A stretch of 5,548 nt of DNA, taken from the NCBI GenBank assembly GCA_964503615.1, contig CAZDBA010000226.1, positions 1 to 5,548 on the forward strand, read 5' to 3'. This document shows positions 1 to 5,465 of the stretch, piece by piece. The stretch's first letter is position 1, and the number at the start of each line of letters is the position of its first letter. The notes beneath the pieces were generated by a model. The model was not told where the DNA came from. It saw nothing but the letters and a program-made list of their open reading frames with translations, and did no database searches. This stretch comes from CAZDBA01 sp964503615. GTDB lineage: Bacteria; Planctomycetota; Planctomycetia; Pirellulales; Pirellulaceae. Made by a program: the position numbers and the translations under genes.

Positions 1-427
1 GGTGACCGAGGTCGGTCAACTGGAGCAAGTTTTGAATACTTGTTTCGTCCAACACATCCCTGCCGCAGCAAATGAAGTAAGCCTCGTTTCCGTTCTGTTG
101 AAGTTAGCAACGAATTTCAGATCAACTTTGCTTTTCGAAGCATCAATTGGGGTAGGTCGGATTCAACAGACGAATCGATGCACGCTGAGAAGTGGAAGCG
201 CGTGTCGATCTGGCTGGTCTCGATCCCACTACGCTCCGACCGGTTTTCGTGGACCTAAACTAGCGATAGAAAAAGCAACGTTTTTACACCTTTTTATTCG
301 TTTCAAAGGTGCAGATCCCCACAGCATTGGGCGACTGTACTGAGTCGTCGATTTTTTTGGGTGAGCAACCAAGCAATAATTATTTGGTGCTTTCGTCTTC
401 AGGTGGTATGACTGACGTTGGATAAAA

Positions 428-440
428 CCCTTTGCAAGGG
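428..440 (+). promoter_or_regulatory. Small perfect hairpin in the leader of the cytochrome gene
   Basis: CCCTT (428-432) and AAGGG (436-440) are perfect inverted arms around the 3-base loop TGC. The element lies about 70 bases upstream of the ATG at 510 and probably within or beside the promoter or 5' leader. It is short enough to occur by chance. No regulator is implied. Confidence 0.2.
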
Positions 441-467
441 GTAGAATGCGGTGGTTCAAACAGATAT

Positions 468-485
468 GACCATGGATGGTCCATC
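468..485 (+). promoter_or_regulatory. Overlapping palindromes just upstream of the cytochrome RBS (possible operator)
   Basis: The 18 bases GACCATGGATGGTCCATC contain two interlocked dyads. GACCAT (468-473) faces ATGGTC (476-481) across GG. GATGG (475-479) faces CCATC (481-485) across a single T. Because they share bases, only one can form at a time. The element ends 11 bases before the GGAG at 497-500. A repressor bound here, or an RNA hairpin formed here, could affect expression of the gene. It is flanked by AT-rich sequence (ATAT on both sides). The function is inferred from position and symmetry only. Confidence 0.3.
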
Positions 486-509
486 AATATTAAAATGGAG
501 TGACAGCTC

Positions 510-2126
510 ATGACTAAAGGCCAACTTCTATTTGCGCTTACGGCGTTCTTTCTTAGCGTTATTTGCGTTGGGATCAAGACTTGGTCTACGCCTCAGGACT
601 CGATGGTCGTTGCCGGGGTAGAGACCAACACCGTTTCGACTTTTGGTTCATTCAATCAAGAGGATCAGCAGGATGACGAGCCCAAATTTCCACCAGCCGA
701 AGAGCTGTTGAGAGAGTGGGAGAAACCTGAGTTTGCCTTGTTCATTTCCGGACGGCTACATGGCTATATCGAACCGTGCGGTTGTGTTGGACTTGATCGT
801 CAAAAGGGTGGATTGCTGCGTCGGCATACGGCTCAGGGGATCGTCAAGGCGTTGGGTTGGAACGTAGTCTCGATCGATACCGGGAATCAGATTCGCCGCT
901 TCAGCCAGCAGGCTTTGGAAAAACTGAGAACGGCTTATCAGGGAATCTGTGGAACCATGCAATACGACGCGGTCGGCTTGGGCCCGGATGATATCACGAA
1001 AGCTCCTTCCGAAAACCTCGCTCAGATCATCGTCGACAATCGAGACAACGACGATCAAATCATTTGTGCGAACGTTGTCGTGTTGGACGAGTTTGTAAAC
1101 CAACCGTATCGTATCGTTCAGTCGGGCGAAAAAAAAATCGGTGTCACTTCCATAATCGGTGACGAACATCTGGAAGCGATCAAAGACAACGCGATCACGA
1201 AGAGTTCTGTGGCAGATGCACTCAAAAAGATCGGACCGCAACTTCAGGGATTCAAGTGCGACTTGCTGGTTTGTACCGTGCACGCATCACCTGAGGAATG
1301 CGTGGCACTGGCCAAAGCGTTTCCAATTTTTGATCTTCTCGTTTGTGCGGGCGGCCCTGGTGATCCCAAGGACCGACCCGATCGTATTGTTGTTGGGGAG
1401 CATGTTACGCAAATCATTTTCACCGGTAAAAAAGGGATGCACATTGGCGTAGTCGGATTCTACGGCGACCGCGGAAATTTGAAGTACGAGCGTGTGCCGC
1501 TGGATGCACGGTTTATCGATTCCGAAGAAATCAAGGTGCATTTCAAGAAGTATCAAAGCACGCTTAAGCAGCTGTATGTCGCTGGTCAACTACGCGACAT
1601 CAATCCTCGTCCTCATCCGTCCGGTAACACTTTTCTTGGTTCCGAATCGTGTCGAGACTGTCACCAAGAAGAATTTAATATCTGGCAAAACCAAAATGGC
1701 GGGCCGCACACTCAAGCGACCATCGATCTGGCACAAAACCCCAACGACGATCGTGTGTGGGTTCAACGTGATTACGATCCGGAGTGTCTTAGCTGCCACG
1801 TTACCGGTTGGAACCCTCAAAAATACTATCCATATGAATCAGGCTTTTTGAATCACGAACAGGACGTGAACCTCACGACGAGCGGTTGTGAGAATTGTCA
1901 TGGCCCGGGTTCGGCTCATGTGCGTGATCAGGATCTTGTTGCGGCTGGGCAACTGAACGAAAAAGATGCCGCGGTCAAAAAATCGAATCGCGGCGTTCGA
2001 ATAACGAAGGCCAAAGCGAAGCGGGAGCATTGCATGCAATGTCATGACTTGGACAATAGCCCTGACTTTCTCGAAGAGGACGGATTCGAAACTTACTGGG
2101 AGCAAATCAAACACGGTGGTGGGTAA
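510..2126 (+). CDS. Membrane-anchored fusion of a degenerate UshA-like phosphoesterase domain and a tetraheme cytochrome c554-like domain
   Basis: The 538-residue protein starts at an ATG preceded by GGAG (497-500) with a 9-base spacer. Residues 6-21 form a hydrophobic N-terminal segment after K3. There is no clear AxA site or lipobox, so an uncleaved membrane anchor with the rest exported is likely. An acidic, Gln/Asp-rich linker follows (about 44-62). Residues 75-330 resemble the metallophosphatase domain of UshA/5'-nucleotidases: SGRLHGYIEPCGC (80-92), DTGN (123-126), YDAVGLGPDD (152-161), VHAS (257-260) and AGGPGD (280-285). Several canonical metal ligands look replaced, so hydrolase activity is doubtful. 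Residues 375-538 carry four CxxCH heme c sites at 381-385, 426-430, 460-464 and 508-512, plus candidate distal histidines H400, H470 (GPGSAH) and H535 (near the C-terminus). This pattern resembles cytochrome c554-type multiheme proteins. Heme attachment would place the domain outside the cytoplasmic membrane and require a cytochrome c maturation system. The likely role is extracytoplasmic electron transfer or redox chemistry; the substrate is unknown. The gene appears monocistronic. Confidence 0.93.
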   Translation: MTKGQLLFALTAFFLSVICVGIKTWSTPQDSMVVAGVETNTVSTFGSFNQEDQQDDEPKFPPAEELLREWEKPEFALFISGRLHGYIEPCGCVGLDRQKGGLLRRHTAQGIVKALGWNVVSIDTGNQIRRFSQQALEKLRTAYQGICGTMQYDAVGLGPDDITKAPSENLAQIIVDNRDNDDQIICANVVVLDEFVNQPYRIVQSGEKKIGVTSIIGDEHLEAIKDNAITKSSVADALKKIGPQLQGFKCDLLVCTVHASPEECVALAKAFPIFDLLVCAGGPGDPKDRPDRIVVGEHVTQIIFTGKKGMHIGVVGFYGDRGNLKYERVPLDARFIDSEEIKVHFKKYQSTLKQLYVAGQLRDINPRPHPSGNTFLGSESCRDCHQEEFNIWQNQNGGPHTQATIDLAQNPNDDRVWVQRDYDPECLSCHVTGWNPQKYYPYESGFLNHEQDVNLTTSGCENCHGPGSAHVRDQDLVAAGQLNEKDAAVKKSNRGVRITKAKAKREHCMQCHDLDNSPDFLEEDGFETYWEQIKHGGG

Positions 2127-2197
2127 CGGAAGTTGCTTGATATCAGATTGTTGCCCTGCCTGTTTGGGTAAGTTAAACGCGATTTTGTGTGAACGGT

Positions 2198-2335
2198 ATG
2201 AACCTTTCCTTGGTTCGAACTAGGCCTTTTATGAACGAATTATTCATGAACGAATCATTCGTTTTTCCGGCTAAAAGCGAGGTGAAACGGTCCAGTTTCT
2301 TGCCTCTGGCTGCAAACTACGAAAAGAATCTCTAA
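2198..2335 (+). CDS. Doubtful small ORF (45 codons) carrying an in-frame MNE(L/S)F repeat
   Basis: An ATG at 2198 opens a 45-codon frame ending in TAA at 2333-2335; in-frame ATGs at 2231 and 2246 would give 34 or 29 residues. The 15-bp tandem repeat at 2231-2260 is a multiple of three and translates as MNELF-MNESF. The rest has a mixed, soluble composition ending in LAANYEKNL, with no signal peptide, membrane segment or known motif. Ribosome binding support is poor: only an AGG at 2222-2224 lies near the ATG at 2231. An in-frame TAA at 2174 closes the frame upstream. A frame this short can arise by chance, so this is a candidate only, and the DNA repeat may matter as a DNA element instead. 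Confidence 0.13.
   Translation: MNLSLVRTRPFMNELFMNESFVFPAKSEVKRSSFLPLAANYEKNL
2231..2260 (+). repeat. Two-copy 15-bp tandem repeat with internal dyads
   Basis: ATGAACGAATTATTC (2231-2245) is followed directly by ATGAACGAATCATTC (2246-2260), differing at one base. The second copy plus three bases forms the perfect dyad AACGAAT-C-ATTCGTT (2249-2263), which runs into TTTTT (2261 region). The junction holds the self-complementary TTCATGAA (2243-2250). Possible readings are a duplicated protein-binding site, a weak AT-rich terminator about 120 bases after the cytochrome stop, or an in-frame repeat in a small ORF. Bacterial terminators usually have more GC in the stem than this. Confidence 0.75.
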
Positions 2336-2501
2336 AATTATGGCGGTTTATTGCTGGTAGAAACGCTTTAGGGTAAAGGCGTGCAGTTCTTGAACGAAAT
2401 GCATGCTGAACGACGTTTCGAACTCTGGTTATGAACCTGTTGGAATTTGATTCGTATATTTCCTTTCACCGATGTTTTATTAGTTCCGTTTGTTTTAGAC
2501 G

Positions 2502-2540
2502 CGAAAATTGAGTTGTGTTTCGAGGCTGCCACAATTTTTG
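2502..2540 (+). promoter_or_regulatory. Nine-pair dyad upstream of the kinase start
   Basis: The arms 2502-2510 (CGAAAATTG) and 2532-2540 (CAATTTTTG) pair over nine positions, one of them a G-T wobble, around a 21-base loop. A competing pair, TTGTG (2513-2517) with CACAA (2530-2534), shares part of the right arm. The element ends 75 bases before the ATG at 2616. It could be an operator or a 5'-leader structure. A 21-base loop is long for a simple hairpin, and the AT-rich arms could be coincidental. Confidence 0.25.
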
Positions 2541-2615
2541 GTAGCTGAATATTGGGCGGTGGTCGGACGTATCGCCGTAGATATTGAACGTCTCACGAAC
2601 GTGCCGCGTTAGATT

Positions 2616-4250
2616 ATGCCTGACTCTTCACATAGCGATTCGATCTGCCTGGTTGGGCAAGCTATCGGCGACTTTGATTTGCTGCGACGATTGGGCAGCG
2701 GTGGAATGGCGGACGTTTATCTGGCCGAACAAAAGTCGATTGTCGCGGGCGAGGTTGTACTGCGTCGCAACGTTGCTTTGAAAGTTCTTCGCCGTGATCT
2801 AAGCAAAGATAAATCATACGTTAAACGGTTTCATCGCGAAGCTCAGGCAGCGGCCGGGCTGGTGCAATCGAACATTGTTCAGATTTACGAAGTCGGTGAA
2901 ACGGATGGGATTCACTATATAGCCCAAGAGTATGTTCGCGGACGCAACCTGAAACAGTATCTCAATCGTTTTGGAGCGGTTGAACCGGCGATGGCAGTAA
3001 ACGTTTTGCGGCAGGCCGGTTTGGCGCTTCAAAAAGCCAGTGAGATGGGCGTAATCCATCGCGACATCAAACCTGAAAATATCATGTTGTCGACCAGTGG
3101 CGAGGTAAAAGTCGCTGACTTTGGATTGGCTCGTATCAACGACCAACGCGGTCGACAGGACCTTACTCAAATCGGCATCACGATGGGGACGCCGCTCTAC
3201 ATGAGTCCTGAACAGGTTGAAGGAAGTTCGGTTGATCCCCGCAGCGATATCTACTCGTTGGGGATTACGCTCTATCACATGCTTTCGGGCGAGCCTCCAT
3301 TTGCTGGAGACAATGCGCTGGCGATCGCGGTTCAACACGTCAAAGAAATGGCCAAGCCGCTTCAGCAATCGCGACCTGACGTGCCAAACGAACTGTGCGA
3401 ATTGATCCATCGAATGATTGCCAAAGAACCGGAGAATCGTTTTCAGTCGGCAACCGATCTTTTGAAATCTGTGCGGAAGATTCAAATCTCAGAGAACGTG
3501 GATTGGGACGAGATTGCGATGCGTTTGGCCGGGGACGAATCAGAATCCCCTACGACGGTTGGACACTTGGCTGCAACTCGCCAATTACAGGCGGTCATGA
3601 GGGGCCACGTCAAAAGCTGGTGGCGCAAACCGCTAGTGATCGGCTCCATGGCGTTGCTGACCCTGTGCGGTATCGGTTTAGGTTGGGCGCTGGCCAAACA
3701 GCAGGTGCCCGCGAATCCGCTGGTCGTCGAAATTCAAGCAGACCAGGCGAGCGGTATTGAAAAGAAAGAATCGGTGGAAGAACAATACCGTGCGGCGCGT
3801 TGGTTATTGATGGCTGCAAATGCCAGAACGAGCGATTCGAACGCGATGAGTGCCGCTGCAAAAAGCTACCGCGCGGTAATCGACTTTCATGAGGTCCCTC
3901 AGGATACCGAATCAGAAGAGTATTACACGACAAAGTACTATCATCTTTTGTCCCGACAGCAGTTGGGAGAAATTTACTGGTTGCAGAACGAATGGTTCGC
4001 TGCCAACGAGCAGTTTAAAGTTCTCAAAAACGAACCGGATACGTTTCAAATTTTTCGTCTGCATGGCCAGATCGGTTACGCAATGTACCTGGACGAAGTC
4101 GAAAGAGATGAGCTGGGAGCTTTGCAAATCCTCAAGCAACTGGAAAGTGAGATGCAGGATCAAGAGTATTACCTGCTAAACAAGTTCTTTGCCGAAGCAC
4201 TCACGTCGCTGTACAACAAATATCCCTATCAGGATGGATTGGGATTCTAA
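2616..4250 (+). CDS. Transmembrane Ser/Thr protein kinase (Pkn/Hanks type) with a C-terminal helical, TPR-like outside domain
   Basis: The 544-residue protein begins at the first possible start: an in-frame TAG lies at 2610-2612, and the next Met is inside the glycine loop. No Shine-Dalgarno is visible. The kinase domain (about 18-290) is complete: glycine loop LGSGGMADVY (26-35), VALK with K56, helix C Glu probably E75, catalytic HRDIKPEN (148-155), DFG (168-170), and an activation segment with T184, T189 and T192 before GTPLYMSPEQ (191-200). It also has D211 in DIYSLG and R275. All catalytic residues are present and HRD marks it as an RD kinase, so it should be active and activated by autophosphorylation. 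A basic stretch (329-338) precedes one membrane helix (about 339-360), placing the kinase in the cytoplasm and residues 361-544 outside. The outer part is helical and Ala/Gln/Glu/Tyr-rich, with repeat-like spacing (for example 387-425, 443-475 and 498-530) that suggests TPR-type protein binding. It has no PASTA repeats. The likely role is envelope signal sensing; ligand and substrates are unknown. Confidence 0.95.
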   Translation: MPDSSHSDSICLVGQAIGDFDLLRRLGSGGMADVYLAEQKSIVAGEVVLRRNVALKVLRRDLSKDKSYVKRFHREAQAAAGLVQSNIVQIYEVGETDGIHYIAQEYVRGRNLKQYLNRFGAVEPAMAVNVLRQAGLALQKASEMGVIHRDIKPENIMLSTSGEVKVADFGLARINDQRGRQDLTQIGITMGTPLYMSPEQVEGSSVDPRSDIYSLGITLYHMLSGEPPFAGDNALAIAVQHVKEMAKPLQQSRPDVPNELCELIHRMIAKEPENRFQSATDLLKSVRKIQISENVDWDEIAMRLAGDESESPTTVGHLAATRQLQAVMRGHVKSWWRKPLVIGSMALLTLCGIGLGWALAKQQVPANPLVVEIQADQASGIEKKESVEEQYRAARWLLMAANARTSDSNAMSAAAKSYRAVIDFHEVPQDTESEEYYTTKYYHLLSRQQLGEIYWLQNEWFAANEQFKVLKNEPDTFQIFRLHGQIGYAMYLDEVERDELGALQILKQLESEMQDQEYYLLNKFFAEALTSLYNKYPYQDGLGF

Positions 4251-4290
4251 TTCGCAACGGGAAGTTTTTGTGACCTGCCAAGCCGGTTGA

Positions 4291-4322
4291 GCCGATTCCG
4301 CACACTAGGTGCCAGAATCGGC
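4291..4322. terminator. Strong two-part hairpin between convergent genes, likely bidirectional terminator
   Basis: GCCGATTC (4291-4298) pairs perfectly with GAATCGGC (4315-4322). Inside, GCAC (4300-4303) pairs with GTGC (4309-4312) around the 5-base loop ACTAG, leaving a 1x2 internal loop. The hairpin sits 40 bases after the kinase stop and 25 bases before the stop of the convergent gene, where a shared terminator is expected. The T-tract is poor: only ATTT follows on the plus strand and none on the minus. It may therefore act as a weak or factor-assisted terminator, or as a 3'-end stabiliser. Confidence 0.6.
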
Positions 4323-4347
4323 ATTTCGAATGTGACTACTTGTGGCA

Positions 4348-4797
4348 TCAGTTTCGAATAACGTTGTTAAGGAAATCTTCAGTGTTTTGTGCTGATGCCC
4401 GCATTCGCTCGTTATGCCTTAGCGTATTTTGGTAACCAAAGTTCTGGATATCTGCCATTCGTTGGTTATGCAGTTGTTGTTGATTTTGAATGTAGTTTGG
4501 ATTTTCTCTGAGAAATTGCTGCCACAAGATTTCCAGAACTTGTGCGTCGGATGTTTGGTAATCGTTGTATTGTTGCCGGTATTCCTGGATGGCTAATTGA
4601 TAGGCCCGGTTTTGACGAGCCTGCAACTCTTGCATAATGCGCTGGCTCTGCTCTATCATCATGCGATTCTGCCGTTCAATCTCCATCTGGATTTGATCGT
4701 AGCTACTAAAGTCGTCGTAGGCCCACTGCGCTGATGCGGTGTTTGAAATGATGCTTGTGAACACGACAACTAACAAAATAAATTGAAGATTTTTCAT
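4348..4797 (-). CDS. Small secreted Gln/Asn-rich, lysine-free protein of unknown function
   Basis: I do not recognise a family. The frame is open back to 4896, but the ATG at 4795-4797 is preferred. It is preceded by AAGGA (complement of 4805-4809) with a 7-base spacer, and it begins directly with a typical signal peptide: MKN, a hydrophobic core (L4-I17), then TASA with predicted cleavage after A23 before QWAYDD. The 149-residue precursor gives a mature protein of 126 residues. By my count this has 25 Gln, 14 Asn and 12 Arg, with no Lys and no Cys. Residues about 35-75 of the precursor (ERQNRMMIEQSQRIMQ and onward) look like a continuous amphipathic helix or coiled coil, and further Gln/Asn/Arg/His-rich helical sequence runs to the end. 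No membrane segment or catalytic motif follows the signal peptide. It probably acts in the periplasm or on the surface, perhaps structurally. It is convergent with the kinase gene and divergent from the membrane protein gene. Confidence 0.82.
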   Translation of the reverse strand: MKNLQFILLVVVFTSIISNTASAQWAYDDFSSYDQIQMEIERQNRMMIEQSQRIMQELQARQNRAYQLAIQEYRQQYNDYQTSDAQVLEILWQQFLRENPNYIQNQQQLHNQRMADIQNFGYQNTLRHNERMRASAQNTEDFLNNVIRN

Positions 4798-4967
4798 CGG
4801 AATATCCTTGTATTGGGAGTTTGTAAATTTGGTTGGGCAATTGTTTGCCACACCATCTATACAAGCCCATAAGCTACTTGTGACACCGAAGTCCAAAAAT
4901 TTTCACCCGAGTACCACGTGAGACTTGGGCCCTAACGTTTCCAATTCTACCGCGGATTGCAATTCCC
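4798..4967. promoter_or_regulatory. Divergent promoter region
   Basis: This 170-base gap separates the start of the minus-strand secreted protein from the start of the plus-strand membrane protein, so promoters for both should lie here. It contains AAAATTTT (4897-4903 region), CACGTG (4916-4921) and GGGCCC (4927-4932), all short palindromes. I could not identify a convincing -35/-10 pair on either strand. Confidence 0.4.
4805..4809 (-). promoter_or_regulatory. Ribosome binding site that decides the start of the Gln/Asn-rich protein
   Basis: On the minus strand AAGGA lies 7 bases before the ATG at 4797. This supports that start over the ATG at 4896, which would add 33 polar residues (including two Cys) ahead of an otherwise ideal signal peptide. 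Confidence 0.7.
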
Positions 4968-5465
4968 ATGGAAGTTTCAGAGATCCTGCCACAGCTGTCT
5001 CGCTGGGCACACATTTTCGCTGCAATCGTACTCGTAGGCGGAACCTTGTTTATGCGTTTTGCACTGGTTCCGGCACTGGCTGAATCTTCGGCCTCCGAGG
5101 AAACGAGTGCCGCGATTCGAAAACGCTGGATGAAATGGGTCGCTGGTGCCGCATTGTTTTTGCTGGTCAGCGGATTTTACAATGCGATTGTGAAGATCAA
5201 AGCGTTTGATTTGGAAGGAATCTACGTCGGAATGCTGTGTGCCAAAATTCTATTGGGCATATTTTCATTCTGGCTGGCGGCTACTTTGGTCGGCCGCAGT
5301 GATCGAGCGAAACGTTTTCGTGAAAAAGAGACTCACTGGCTTAACGTGTTAACCGTTGTTGTGCTGTTGATCGTGCTGATGGCCGGATTTATGAAGATGG
5401 ATTCCGTTGGCTATCCGAAGAAAGTGAAATCAGAAAGTCAATCCGAGACCGGCGCGCGAAACTAA
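4968..5465 (+). CDS. Four-helix integral membrane protein, CopD-like
   Basis: The 165-residue protein has four predicted membrane helices: about 12-37, 58-76, 85-108 and 123-144. Basic clusters sit in the loop after helix 1 (RKRWMK, 51-56) and the loop after helix 3 (RSDRAKRFREK, 110-120), which suggests that the odd-numbered helices run outside to inside. The C-terminal tail (145-165) is charged. The first helix has the pattern RWAHIFAAIVLVGGTLFMR (12-30), with H15 and a GG pair, as in CopD-family membrane proteins and related small integral membrane proteins. The full CopD domain of larger copper-resistance proteins has more helices, and I see no Met-rich or Cys copper site, so a copper role is only a family-level guess. 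The ATG at 4968 is the first ATG in this frame after a long upstream open stretch and lacks a clear Shine-Dalgarno. It is divergently transcribed from the secreted protein gene. Confidence 0.88.
   Translation: MEVSEILPQLSRWAHIFAAIVLVGGTLFMRFALVPALAESSASEETSAAIRKRWMKWVAGAALFLLVSGFYNAIVKIKAFDLEGIYVGMLCAKILLGIFSFWLAATLVGRSDRAKRFREKETHWLNVLTVVVLLIVLMAGFMKMDSVGYPKKVKSESQSETGARN

Larger units (their letters stand above)
1..509. other. Gene-free left flank and leader of the cytochrome gene
   Basis: I find no convincing gene here. A GTG-initiated frame runs from 2 to 343 on the plus strand, but its second half is rich in Arg, Ser and Cys and looks non-coding, and overlapping minus-strand frames are no better. 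The first 45 bases contain two small dyads. TGACCG (3-8) pairs with CGGTCA (13-18) around a 4-base loop, and CAAGT (26-30) pairs with ACTTG (38-42). They could be the end of a transcript entering from the left, but neither is followed by a good T-tract. The 3' part is AT-richer and contains the two leader dyads listed separately. No promoter hexamer pair is convincing: TTGGTG (384-389) and TATGAC (407-412) are 17 bases apart, but match the sigma-70 consensus at only about 3 and 4 of 6 positions. Confidence 0.6.
2127..2615. other. 489-base intergenic spacer between cytochrome and kinase genes
   Basis: No gene of normal size fits here. The spacer contains a word array (TGAACG at 2190, 2232, 2247, 2391, 2407 and 2585; CGAACG at 2596; TGAACC at 2199 and 2432), a 15-bp tandem repeat (2231-2260) and a dyad near the kinase start (2502-2540). 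It also has minor hairpins: GAACC (2200-2204) with GGTTC (2212-2216), followed about ten bases later by TTTT at 2227-2230, which may be a weak terminator for the cytochrome gene; and CTTTA (2366-2370) with TAAAG (2374-2378). The kinase promoter presumably lies in the right half, but I could not pick a convincing -35/-10 pair. A small RNA cannot be excluded. Confidence 0.6.

Noticed and set aside
2..343. A 113-codon plus-strand frame from GTG at the left edge
   Set aside because: The second half is rich in Arg/Ser/Cys with irregular codon use, no motif or fold signal is visible, and there is no visible ribosome site. The first 45 codons look slightly more gene-like, so a decayed gene end cannot be fully excluded.
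229..577. Overlapping minus-strand frames (229-459 and 380-577)
   Set aside because: They cover the leader and start of the cytochrome gene, have no ribosome site or recognisable domain, and have a composition typical of chance frames.
756..1283. A 175-codon minus-strand frame antisense to the cytochrome gene
   Set aside because: It is a shadow of a strongly supported coding region; the plus-strand product carries clear motifs and the minus one none.
2206..2222. GGTTCGAAC resembling a tRNA T-loop
   Set aside because: The flanks do not form a T-stem and no acceptor, D or anticodon arms can be drawn around it.
2431..2511. A 26-codon frame starting MNLLEFDSY upstream of the kinase
   Set aside because: Too short, no ribosome site, and it overlaps a dyad; nothing distinguishes it from a chance frame.
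2814..3485. A 223-codon minus-strand frame antisense to the kinase
   Set aside because: It lies opposite the conserved kinase catalytic motifs and has no domain signal of its own, so it is a coding shadow.
4798..4896. Upstream extension of the Gln/Asn-rich protein to an ATG at 4896
   Set aside because: It would place 33 polar residues before a typical signal peptide, and a good ribosome site directly precedes the internal ATG at 4797.
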